64,000 bases of DNA, taken from assembly GCA_024280885.1 (NCBI GenBank), contig JAJRPF010000047.1, positions 47,804 to 111,803 on the forward strand, in the 5' to 3' direction. The notes beneath the pieces are model-generated. The model searched no databases and was not told where the DNA came from. It was given only the letters and a program-made list of their open reading frames with translations. Every line of letters starts with the position of its first letter. Positions within the stretch are counted from its first letter, which is position 1. The position numbers were made by a program, and so were the translations under genes. Source of the DNA: Planctomycetota bacterium. GTDB lineage: Bacteria; Planctomycetota; JAJSAM01; JAJVHW01. Of this stretch, positions 21,299 to 28,548 are shown one piece after another.

Positions 21299-23053
21299 TC
21301 AGTCGTCCACGCAGCCCGCGCCGAGCTTGCTCTTCAGCAACTCGGACTTGAGCACGTGACTTCCGGTGGTCGCGACGACTTCACCGGCGAGAAGCCCGAC
21401 CGTGATCTCGGTCAGTCCCGCGGTGCGTGTTCCGACACGCACCTTGCGGGTCTGGTAGATCGTGTCTGCCATGCGGACGAAGACCACGTGGCAGCAGCCC
21501 TCCCAATGCACCGCTCCTGACGGTACGACGACGGCGTTCGGTGTGTCGCGGATGACGATGCGTCCGGTCCCGAACGTGTTGGCACGCAGGAGTGACTCCG
21601 GGTTGGCCACCGTCGCGCGCACCTTGACCGTGCGCGTCCGATCATCGACCTCGGAGCTGATCCACGAGACGTCGCCCGTGACGGCTCCGGCGCGGTCGGC
21701 GTCGGGGCGGAAGATGACCCGCTGACCGATCGAGACGGACCCCGCCTCTTCCTGGCGGACGTCGAGCATGATCCACATCTGTGTGAGATCGGCGACGACG
21801 AAGAGCGGCGCGGAGGAACCCACCGACTCACCCTCCACGACTTCGCGGGCGACCACGACGCCGTCGAAGGGCGCGATGACGGGAATGAGATTGGCGCTCG
21901 TCATGTGATCGCCGAGCGACGCCTTCGTCGCCTCCGGAATGCCGAGCGTGCGGACCGCATCGATGAGCTGTCGGTCGTCGAGTCCCGCGAGTTCCTCCAC
22001 CACGACCGGCAGTCCAAGACTCGTGAGCTTCTGTTGCGACGTGAACACGGCGATCCGTGCCGCCCGCTGCGCGGCCTCCGCTGCCTGCAATTCCGTGCGT
22101 CCGCGCTGCACCTCGACGCGCGCCTCCGCGAGGGCCGCCTCCGACTCCTGCACGTCACTCTGCGAGCGGAAGCCCTCGTAGCGCGACGCCGTCACACGTT
22201 CGAACGCTCTGGCCCGGACGTCGACGACCTGCGCCGTCTGCTCGAGTGCCGCCTTCAGTTGTTCGATGCGGCTCGTTTCCACGTCCACCTGTGCGAGGGC
22301 TCCCAGAAACTCCGACTTCGCGGCACCCGCGGCCGCGGCGTCGACCAGCGCGAGGACGTCGCCGCGCTGCACACGATCACCGATCTCCTTCTCTACGCGC
22401 CACACGATGCCGTCGGCGCGTGCGGCGAGCTGCGAGACCCGCGTGCCGTCGTAACGGATTTCTCCGGGTGCCCCGACGGACGCGGACACAGGGCGTTCAC
22501 GGACCGTCTCCAGCTTGACGCCGGCCTTCGCCAGAGCTTCCTTCGTCGCGAATTGAACGCGCACCTGATGCGTCTGGCACGCCGCGGCGTTCTGGCTGCG
22601 ATCGCCGTTCGGCGCGGCGGTCACCGTCGGCTCTCCATCGGTGGGGAGCGCGTTGTCCGCGTAGGCGATCTCCGGGTGACAGAGAGTGCAATTCGACTCG
22701 GGGACGCCATGCTCCCGGCACCAATCGGCCGCTACACCGGCGGTCAAAATCTCCGGATGGCAGACGGTGCATTTGGACTCGGCGACGCCGTGCTCTCTGC
22801 ACCAGTCCAGCGGATCGTCACCGGCCAGTTCGGGATTGCACGCGAGGCACTCCGAGTCGGGGACGCGGTGTGCGTCGCACCAATCCTCTTCGACGGCGTC
22901 ACTCGTGTTCGAGCCGGTGACGTCGGCGAATGTCGGTGCTTTCCAGCCGGTCTGATGGCCCCAGATCGCGACGCCTGCCAACGCGCAGAGCACTGCGATG
23001 GTCGCGCCTTGTTCGATCAGCACTCTCTTCACGCGTGAAGTGAATTCACTCAT
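21299..23053 (-). CDS. RND periplasmic adaptor with three N-terminal WC-EH-C-C repeats
   Basis: The 584-residue adaptor has an N-terminal anchor (about 14-32). About 85 residues follow with three motifs: DWCDAHRVPDSECLAC, DWCREHGVAESKCTVC and DWCREHGVPESNCTLC. The remainder is an HlyD/CusB-type body: barrel-sandwich hybrid (GEIRYDGTRVSQLAARADG, VQRGDVLALVD), a long helical hairpin, a beta-barrel (MWIMLDVRQEEAG) and membrane-proximal domain. The repeats, absent from ordinary CusB/CzcB, make it about 150 residues longer than usual and probably collect metal. Its ATG overlaps the stop of the outer-membrane factor by 8 nt. Confidence 0.92.
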   Translation of the reverse strand: MSEFTSRVKRVLIEQGATIAVLCALAGVAIWGHQTGWKAPTFADVTGSNTSDAVEEDWCDAHRVPDSECLACNPELAGDDPLDWCREHGVAESKCTVCHPEILTAGVAADWCREHGVPESNCTLCHPEIAYADNALPTDGEPTVTAAPNGDRSQNAAACQTHQVRVQFATKEALAKAGVKLETVRERPVSASVGAPGEIRYDGTRVSQLAARADGIVWRVEKEIGDRVQRGDVLALVDAAAAGAAKSEFLGALAQVDVETSRIEQLKAALEQTAQVVDVRARAFERVTASRYEGFRSQSDVQESEAALAEARVEVQRGRTELQAAEAAQRAARIAVFTSQQKLTSLGLPVVVEELAGLDDRQLIDAVRTLGIPEATKASLGDHMTSANLIPVIAPFDGVVVAREVVEGESVGSSAPLFVVADLTQMWIMLDVRQEEAGSVSIGQRVIFRPDADRAGAVTGDVSWISSEVDDRTRTVKVRATVANPESLLRANTFGTGRIVIRDTPNAVVVPSGAVHWEGCCHVVFVRMADTIYQTRKVRVGTRTAGLTEITVGLLAGEVVATTGSHVLKSELLKSKLGAGCVDD

Positions 23054-24500
23054 CTCCGGGTCCTCTCACTTGCTCGTCTCGTGCCTGCGTATCGGCGGGA
23101 CCGGGCAACGCGACCGACTCGACGAGTTGCACCCCCGTCGCTGCTTCGATCTCGATTACGTTCCGTTGGTAGCGAAGGAGCGTTTCGAGATATGTCCGTT
23201 GGGCCCGCAGCGCGCGCTGCTGGGCCGTCACCCAATCGAGAACCCCGACGTCTCCGACGCGGAATGCGCCTTCGATCAGATCCTGGTTGCGACGCACCTT
23301 CGGCAGCACGTCGCGCTCCTGCGCTTCGATCTCGCGGCGCGCCGTACGCAACCGAGCGCGTGCGTCGTAGGCGCCAGCACGGAGGCGGTGCAGCGTCGCG
23401 ACGTAGTCCGCGCGCGCCCGATCGCGGTTGGCGAGCTTCGCGGCGATCTCGCCCTGATTGCGATCGAAGATTGGCAGCTCGAGGCCCATCGCGGGGCCGA
23501 GAAACGAGTCGCCCTCGGACTCGCGTTCCAGACCGAGTCCCAGTTGCAGACTCGGGTACTTTCCCTTGATCGCGAGGTCGAGCTCGAATTCCGCGCGCCG
23601 GTACGCCGCCTCGAGAGCGCGCAACTCGTAGCGCCCCGCGAGAAGCCTCTGCTCCAGATCGCTGTTGGACAGTTCACCGAAAACGGTGATCGACGCTGGC
23701 GCGCCGATGCCGGTGAGCCGTAGTTCGTAGTCCGGTGGCAAGCCGAGAACGGCGTTGAGGCGCAGTTTCGCGACCGCGACGTCGGCCTGAGCGAAGCGCT
23801 GATCACGCTGCATTTCGGCGAGTTCCAACTCGGCCGACGAGACGTCCAGATCCGTGCCTTCACCGGCTGCGCGACTCTTCTCTGCCAAGTCTAGCATGTG
23901 AGAGCGGATGCCGACGGCCTCGTCGAGCATCGCGGCGATCTGCAGCGCCGACGTCACGTCCAGAAGAGCGATACGGGTCGCTCGAACGAGCCGCCACTCC
24001 TCCGCAACGATTTCTGCGCACACGGTCTCGACGTTCGCGGTCGCCACTTCCTGACGCGTTGCACGCAGCCACGGCTGCAGGATGTCCATCAGCAAGTTGG
24101 CATCGAGCGCGTGGCCGTCGGCGCCGCTGATCCCGGTGCGCCACGTGACGCCGGCCTTCGGGTTCGGCAGGATGCCGGCGCCGAGCAGGAGCGCCTCGGC
24201 TGCTCCGATCTCGAGGCGGCGCGCGCGCAGGTCGGGGTTCAGCGTGAGCGCGATCGAGACAAGCTCGTCTTCGCTCAATCCGTCCGTGAGATCGAACGCC
24301 GGGGTCTCGATTGCTGCCCGAGCGCCCGGGAGAACGTGCTCCACGGTCACGTCGTCGAGCGTCGTGCTGCGCAGCGCCGCGAGTTCGGCGTCCGGCACGA
24401 GTGGCTGCGGCGTGTATGTGACGCAGCCCGAAGTGACGAGCGCGGAAACGAGCACGAGCCAGCAACTGCGCCGTGCTCGATGCGGTCGTCGAGAGCTCAC
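23046..24500 (-). CDS. Outer-membrane efflux factor (TolC/CusC family), system 1
   Basis: The 484-residue protein has a lipoprotein signal (CWLVLVSALVTSGC), then two TolC-type outer-membrane efflux repeats rich in coiled coil (DELVSIALTLNPDLRARRLEIGAAEALLLGAGILPNP typifies the first). GTG 24500 is chosen because it overlaps the TGA of the repressor gene (GTGA) and leads straight into the signal peptide. The frame is open upstream to 24863, but that part is antisense-like and overlaps the repressor. It forms the exit duct for the RND complex. Confidence 0.9.
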   Translation of the reverse strand: MSSRRPHRARRSCWLVLVSALVTSGCVTYTPQPLVPDAELAALRSTTLDDVTVEHVLPGARAAIETPAFDLTDGLSEDELVSIALTLNPDLRARRLEIGAAEALLLGAGILPNPKAGVTWRTGISGADGHALDANLLMDILQPWLRATRQEVATANVETVCAEIVAEEWRLVRATRIALLDVTSALQIAAMLDEAVGIRSHMLDLAEKSRAAGEGTDLDVSSAELELAEMQRDQRFAQADVAVAKLRLNAVLGLPPDYELRLTGIGAPASITVFGELSNSDLEQRLLAGRYELRALEAAYRRAEFELDLAIKGKYPSLQLGLGLERESEGDSFLGPAMGLELPIFDRNQGEIAAKLANRDRARADYVATLHRLRAGAYDARARLRTARREIEAQERDVLPKVRRNQDLIEGAFRVGDVGVLDWVTAQQRALRAQRTYLETLLRYQRNVIEIEAATGVQLVESVALPGPADTQARDEQVRGPGDE

Positions 24501-24910
24501 AGGTACGCCAAGTCGGCGTCGGTCGCGGTTTCCTCGAGCTTCGCGAGTAGCATTTCGGCGATCTGCAGCCAGAACGGATCGGCGAGCGAGTAGTACGCGA
24601 GCTTGCCGTCTGCGCGATAGTCCACGGCGCCGATCGTGCGCAGCGAGCGCAGGTGCTGCGAGGCCCCGGACATCGACACGCCGAGGACCTCGGCCACGTC
24701 GCAGACACAGAGTTCGCGACCGTCCAGCGCACGCAGTATCCGCAAGCGACCCGGGTGGCCGAGCGTCTTGAACCGCTCCGCCGCGCGTCGCAACGCCGGC
24801 TCCGATGGGAGGCTCTCGCGCGCTGCGAGGACCGCGGTCGGATTGATGCAGTCGATCTCGCACACGCCTTCCGTGACGCGACGCCGAGAGCTGCTCGATG
24901 GTCTGTTCAT
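24497..24910 (-). CDS. CadC-like ArsR/SmtB-family metal-sensing repressor
   Basis: The 137-residue winged-helix regulator has an N-terminal CEIDC pair, ELCVCDVAEVLGVSMSGASQHL (the alpha3N-type metal-site cysteines within the recognition region) and KLAYYSLADP. CEIxC plus ELCVCD is the cysteine signature of CadC, which senses Cd(II)/Pb(II)/Zn(II) and can respond to Hg(II). It represses until metal binds. It is first in the efflux operon it presumably controls and overlaps the next gene (GTGA). ATG 24910 is used; the longer frame to 25138 has no support and runs through both candidate promoters. Confidence 0.92.
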   Translation of the reverse strand: MNRPSSSSRRRVTEGVCEIDCINPTAVLAARESLPSEPALRRAAERFKTLGHPGRLRILRALDGRELCVCDVAEVLGVSMSGASQHLRSLRTIGAVDYRADGKLAYYSLADPFWLQIAEMLLAKLEETATDADLAYL

Positions 24911-24911
24911 G

Positions 24912-24923
24912 ATTTCATGAAAT
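24912..24923 (-). promoter_or_regulatory. Palindrome at the start of the CadC-like operon
   Basis: ATTTCATGAAAT is a perfect 12-bp palindrome ending 2 bp before the start codon at 24910. It is an AT-rich island in GC-rich surroundings and the natural place for an ArsR/SmtB operator that blocks transcription or ribosome binding. Confidence 0.5.
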
Positions 24924-25037
24924 GTAGGAATGAGGCACGCCGGCGTCAACAGGCGTCTCCATCGCGGATGCGGGGACATACGCGGACGCGACGTCTCGAC
25001 GACGCGCAGGACTCCGAGAAAATCGCAGATTCCCCTC

Positions 25038-25069
25038 TTGACCTTGTTGTTGCCTACAAGCTGTAGACT
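25038..25069 (+). promoter_or_regulatory. MerR-type promoter/operator, site 2
   Basis: -35 TTGACC (25038-25043), a 20-bp spacer with a shorter dyad (CTTGT...ACAAG), and -10 TAGACT (25064-25069). -35, -10, spacer length and several flanking positions (CTTG after the -35, CAAGC before the -10) match the site at 15951. It reads into merR itself at 25092, so the operon is self-activated rather than divergent as in classical mer operons. Confidence 0.82.
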
Positions 25070-25091
25070 CCCCTTCTCAGGAGACGTGCAG

Positions 25092-25499
25092 ATGGCGACG
25101 ATCACGCGCGGCGAGTTGGCAAAGCGCTGCGACATCAACTTCGAGACGGTGCGCTACTACGAGCGCCAGGGACTCATTGCGATCCCTGCGCGCAACGCAT
25201 CGAACTACCGCGTCTACGACGAGGAGACTGTCCGGCGCATTCGCTTCATCAAGCGGGCGCAGGAGGTGGGGTTCACGCTCAAGGAGATACAGGATCTGCT
25301 TGCGTTGCGTGTGCGCCGCGGCGCGCGTTGCAGCGATGTGGTCGCCCGCGCCGACGCGAAGATCGCGGATATCGACGCCCGTATTCGCTCGCTCGGCGCC
25401 ATGCGCCGCTCGCTCGTCGCACTGGCGAAGCAGTGCGAGGGCGGCGACGCATCCATCTCGAAGTGCCCGATACTTGATGCCTTCGAGGCCCCCGCATGA
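25092..25499 (+). CDS. merR: MerR-family regulator with mercury-type cysteine triad
   Basis: The 135-residue regulator has an N-terminal winged HTH (TRGELAKRCDINFETVRYYERQGLI...YRVYDEETVRRIRFIKRAQEVGFTLKEI), a dimerisation helix and cysteines in ARCSDV, KQCEGG and SKCPIL. These correspond in order and spacing to the three Hg(II) ligands of Tn501 MerR (Cys82, Cys117, Cys126). ATG 25092 has AGGAGA upstream. It is the first gene behind MerR-type site 2; its TGA overlaps the next ATG (ATGA). Expected function: transcription activator responding to Hg(II) or a similarly soft ion, acting on both MerR-type sites. Other three-Cys MerR homologues (for example lead sensors) are the alternative. Confidence 0.85.
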   Translation: MATITRGELAKRCDINFETVRYYERQGLIAIPARNASNYRVYDEETVRRIRFIKRAQEVGFTLKEIQDLLALRVRRGARCSDVVARADAKIADIDARIRSLGAMRRSLVALAKQCEGGDASISKCPILDAFEAPA

Positions 25500-26638
25500 T
25501 GCGGTCTGCCGTGACGAACGCGGCGTCAGCGGTCGTATGCGCTGTGGACGTTCACAAGCCGCGACTCGCGCTCTGCGCATGGTTCGCCGTGCTGGTGACC
25601 GGTTGTGCATCGTCGCTGCCGCGCGTCCCTGCGTTGACGCCATCCCCTGCGCCGGCCGCGCCGACCGCGGACGCCGCCGCGCCGCGCTACCTGTCGTCAT
25701 TCGAAGTGCCCGCCCCGAACGAGGGCGCGGCGCCGGCGCGGCGCGAGACGTCCGACGCCATCGGCCTGACGTACGACGACACCATCTTCACGCAGTCGGC
25801 ACGCACGCGGAACTTCACCGGACAGGGGCTCATCCCGCGCACGACGTACGTGCGGGCGACGCATCTCTACGACGGCAACGACCGGCAGCGCGATGCGTCT
25901 GACACCGAATTGACCGCGTTCGTCACGACGGTCAAGGCGATCGTCGGATTGCACGAGGACGTGACCCTCTCGGCGACGTTGCCGTACTTCCGTCGAGAGC
26001 TGAAGACGACGCAAGCCGGTCGCCGCCTGCGGTTGAACGCCGACGGGTTCGGCGATGTGGCCGTGGTCGGAAAGTGGCGCTTCTGGAAGGCGCCGGAGTT
26101 GCGCGGCACCACCGAGATCGCGGGCTTTTTCGGCATCGAGCTTCCGACCGGTAGCGACAGCATTCGTGACGCGGGCATGCGGTTGCCGCAGCCGCTCCAA
26201 CCCGGGTCGGGATCCGTGGACGGCATCCTCGGCGCGGCGTTCACGCGCGTCTGGGACGGCGGGCGCTGGTTGGTCAACGCCGACGCGTTCTACAAGCGCA
26301 ACGCGCAGGCGAACGACTATCGCTTCGGCGACGTGGCGCGTTTCGATGTCGGCGGTCAGTTTCGCGTGTATCCGGAGCAGTACGAGCGTTACGACCAGCT
26401 CACGCTGAACTTGATCGTGGAGCTGAACGGTCGCTATGCCGGCAAGGATCAACTCGATGGTCATCGCATCGACGGGACGGGTGGTCTCAAGCTCTTCGTC
26501 TCGCCGGGCATCCAGGCCATCGTCACCGAGAACCTGCTCTTCGAACTCGGCGTGCAACTCCCTGCGTATCGCAACGTGCAGGGACCGCAGCTCGTCGAGG
26601 ACGTGCGCGCGACGATCGGCTTGCGCTGGCTCTTCTGA
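25496..26638 (+). CDS. Outer-membrane beta-barrel transporter-like lipoprotein
   Basis: The 380-residue protein has a signal peptide with a lipobox (CAWFAVLVTGC), then alternating hydrophobic strands and a C-terminal aromatic (LRWLF). Segments such as LTYDDTIFTQSARTRNFTGQGLIPRTTYV and IAGFFGIELPTGSDSIRD resemble the MetA-pathway/phenol-degradation-type outer-membrane transporter family. It overlaps merR (ATGA) and precedes the selenocysteine HMA gene, so it is expected to be metal-induced. It may be an outer-membrane pore for metal complexes, or a sensor barrel; evidence for the exact family is moderate. Confidence 0.75.
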   Translation: MMRSAVTNAASAVVCAVDVHKPRLALCAWFAVLVTGCASSLPRVPALTPSPAPAAPTADAAAPRYLSSFEVPAPNEGAAPARRETSDAIGLTYDDTIFTQSARTRNFTGQGLIPRTTYVRATHLYDGNDRQRDASDTELTAFVTTVKAIVGLHEDVTLSATLPYFRRELKTTQAGRRLRLNADGFGDVAVVGKWRFWKAPELRGTTEIAGFFGIELPTGSDSIRDAGMRLPQPLQPGSGSVDGILGAAFTRVWDGGRWLVNADAFYKRNAQANDYRFGDVARFDVGGQFRVYPEQYERYDQLTLNLIVELNGRYAGKDQLDGHRIDGTGGLKLFVSPGIQAIVTENLLFELGVQLPAYRNVQGPQLVEDVRATIGLRWLF

Positions 26639-26695
26639 ACTCAGACACCCTGCATCGATGAACTGCATCGACGAATCTGAACGGAGCATTCACTC

Positions 26696-27298
26696 ATGAG
26701 ACGAGGACTGACTGCGGCGGCGCTGACGGCAGCGCTACTGGCCGGATGCGCGACGCCGAACGCTGACTCCGATACGACGACCTCCGGGGAGCGCGAGGCC
26801 GACGTGCAACCGGCCGCCGTCGCAGAAGCCGACCTCACCGCGTACGTCGCTGTCGCTGGCGTCACCTGACCCATATGAGCGGGGAGCCTCAAGGAGGCTC
26901 TCGAACGCCAGGCTGGCGTTCAGCGATTCGCATTCGATCTGAACACGGGCATCGGGACGATCACGTTCGCGGACTATCACATCATCGACCTCGATGCCCT
27001 CGGGACGGCGGTGCGCGAGTCCGGTTTCGAATTGGTCGGGACCGAACTCGAGGCGCGCGGAAGCGTCACAGCACGCGATGCGAGCGGCGCGCGCGTGCTC
27101 GCGATCTCCATCGCCGATCGGATGCAGGACCTCGTCATCGTGCCGGGCGTCGGCGCCGAGACGCGCGCCCGTTTCGACGAACTCGCGAAGTTGGCGGGAA
27201 CGTCGACGCACGTGCGTGTGCGTGGAGCCGCGCGAACAGAACCAAGTACGGACCTCGCGATCACCATCGCGGAGTTCGAAGTCATCGATGCCCGATAG
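26696..27298 (+). CDS. Selenocysteine-containing HMA-domain lipoprotein (two in-frame TGA)
   Basis: One frame of 201 codons, from ATG 26696, is interrupted only by TGA at 26867 and 26876 (residues 58 and 61). The N-terminus is a lipoprotein signal (LTAALLAGC). The HMA-like domain (about 50-118) reads VAGVTUPIUAGSLKEALERQAGV, exactly the MerP/HMA pattern GMTCxxC...AL...GV with UxxU for CxxC; it ends near ESGFELVG. A C-terminal region (about 120-200, VTARDASGARVLAISIADRM...) of unknown fold follows. It is third in the merR operon, with a thioredoxin-like gene next. I infer periplasmic capture of soft metal by two selenols. Loss-of-function by mutation is unlikely, since both stops fall on the two ligand positions and the frame stays open on both sides. 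Confidence 0.85.
26876..26902 (+). promoter_or_regulatory. SECIS-like hairpin in the selenocysteine HMA gene
   Basis: Three nucleotides after the TGA at 26876-26878, GGGAGCCTC (26882-26890) pairs with GAGGCTCTC (26894-26902) around AAG: 9 pairs with one G-U, 7 of them a perfect inverted repeat. The primary sequence differs from the hairpins at 16829 and 17528, so it is not simple homology. A downstream in-frame hairpin is what a bacterial SECIS requires. Confidence 0.5.
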
Positions 27299-27325
27299 TG
27301 CCGACCACAAGAGGAGTACGAGACC

Positions 27326-27589
27326 ATGACCGACCGACGCAAGGTCCAGGTGTTCAGCGCGGGGTGTTCCGCGTGTGATGCGGCGATCCAGACAGTGAAG
27401 GACCTCGCGTGCCCGTCGTGCGACGTGGAGATCCTCGATATGCACGACCCGACGGTCGCAGCGCAAGCGAAGGCGCTCGGCATCCACCGCGTTCCGGCGG
27501 TCGTGATCGACGGGCAACTCGCGAGTTGTTGCGTAGCTGGAGCGGTCGACGCTGCCGCTCTGCAGGCGATGGGTCTCGGGCAGGGCTGA
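27326..27589 (+). CDS. Small thioredoxin-like (glutaredoxin-fold) protein
   Basis: The 87-residue protein has RKVQVFSAGCSACDAAIQTV with the CxxC at the first helix and the conserved cis-Pro segment HRVPAVVIDGQLASCC, as in MTH895-type thioredoxin-like proteins. Two further cysteines (ACPSC) and a Cys pair near the C-terminus are unusual. No signal peptide, so cytoplasmic. GAGGAG precedes the ATG. It follows the selenocysteine HMA gene; the other selenocysteine HMA protein carries a fused thioredoxin domain, so the two loci pair the same functions in different formats. Possible role: reducing thiol/selenol ligands or metal binding. Confidence 0.82.
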   Translation: MTDRRKVQVFSAGCSACDAAIQTVKDLACPSCDVEILDMHDPTVAAQAKALGIHRVPAVVIDGQLASCCVAGAVDAAALQAMGLGQG

Positions 27590-27597
27590 TCGAACTT

Positions 27598-27635
27598 GGA
27601 GGGGGCGCTCTCGAGCGTCCCCTTCGTTGTTGTGG
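27598..27635 (+). terminator. Rho-independent terminator of the merR operon
   Basis: The 22-nt inverted repeat at 27601-27622 (GGGGGCGCTC / GAGCGTCCCC, one G-U) is followed by a T-rich run (TTCGTTGTTGT), 9 bp after the stop of the thioredoxin-like gene. Confidence 0.8.
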
Positions 27636-27674
27636 CTCCGCTTCGGCGCGAGCGCGCGGCGAGATCTGCCATCC

Positions 27675-27716
27675 TGTGAGACGTCGTAATACAGCGCGTG
27701 TGAGACGTCGTCATAC
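27675..27716. repeat. Direct repeat TGTGAGACGTCGT(A/C)ATAC, possible operator
   Basis: Two 18-bp copies at 27675-27692 and 27699-27716 differ at one base and are spaced 24 bp start to start. Each contains GACGTC. They lie in the region between the terminator and the next operon (start 27770), where a regulator would bind. Confidence 0.45.
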
Positions 27717-27769
27717 CCTGACTTTGTCTTGCCGACTCCTGCGCCGCCGCCCGTACTGTCCCCCACGAC

Positions 27770-28243
27770 ATGCGCCAGCACCGACGACTGATCGCCCTCC
27801 TGCTCATGGTGGCCTACGCTGCCGCGAGCACGCTCGGCATGGCGTTCGTCGTGTGTGTCGAGACCAATGGCACGCAGACTGTCGAAGCCGTTGGCGCGGC
27901 GTGTTGCGAGCGAACCGAAGCGCGCGATGGAAGTCGTTCGCGCGACGATGACGCTCGAAGTGAACGCACAGGCGTCGCCGAGCTGACGTCGCCCCGGGGT
28001 GTCGTGCTCAATGACTGCGGCGGTTGCGAGGACTACCTCGTGACCGTGGACGCCGATGCAACGCGGTCGAATGATCGCAAGCTCGATCCGGCGGCAGCCA
28101 CGATGGTTCCGCCACCGGCACCGCCTTCGGTGACGGCATGGCCGATCCACGACGCCGGCGCAGCGACCGCGCGCATTCGCGCCGCGGGGCCGCCACCATC
28201 GGCAACGATCGCCTGTCTACGTAGCGTCATTCTGCGCTGCTGA
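27770..28243 (+). CDS. Small exported cysteine-containing protein of unknown function
   Basis: The 157-residue protein has an N-terminal signal peptide (RRLIALLLMVAYAAASTLGMAF) and cysteines in VVCVETNG, AACCERTEA and NDCGGCEDY, then a Pro/Ala-rich C-terminus. No family is recognised. It stands first before the outer-membrane factor, adaptor and RND pump genes of efflux system 2, separated by 305 bp, so a metal-related role (periplasmic sensor or binding protein) is a guess from position. Confidence 0.55.
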   Translation: MRQHRRLIALLLMVAYAAASTLGMAFVVCVETNGTQTVEAVGAACCERTEARDGSRSRDDDARSERTGVAELTSPRGVVLNDCGGCEDYLVTVDADATRSNDRKLDPAAATMVPPPAPPSVTAWPIHDAGAATARIRAAGPPPSATIACLRSVILRC

Positions 28244-28548
28244 TCTGCGACGGTCTCCTCGACGCTGACGACGTTCTGTCCTCGCGTTGAACCCCGCGCC
28301 CCCTGCTCCGACCACGCGGCAGGACGGCTTGCGGTTGCACTCTGACCACCGATGGCCGCGTCATGCTGCTCCCGCTTCGACGGCCCCACTCTGAGTTGCT
28401 CGATCGGTTCCAGCGCGACGGGCGCGGTCACCGACCAGCCACTCGACCACCGAGCGACGGTGTCATGCTTCGGCACGACGCCGCGAAACAACACCGCGAA
28501 ACGACACTGCGACACCGTGCTTCGACGCACGCACCCGGGAGACAACTG
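28244..28548. other. 305-bp gap without a supported gene
   Basis: No convincing reading frame, repeat or hairpin was found. The frame of the following gene is open back to 28363, but the translation is Arg/His-rich without a signal peptide. It probably contains the promoter or leader of the efflux operon. Confidence 0.4.

Noticed and set aside
26696..27298. Reading this as a truncated lipoprotein plus a separate small gene at 27011
   Set aside because: The intervening sequence is in the same frame and encodes a recognisable HMA domain; the 27011 start is internal and has no ribosome-binding site.
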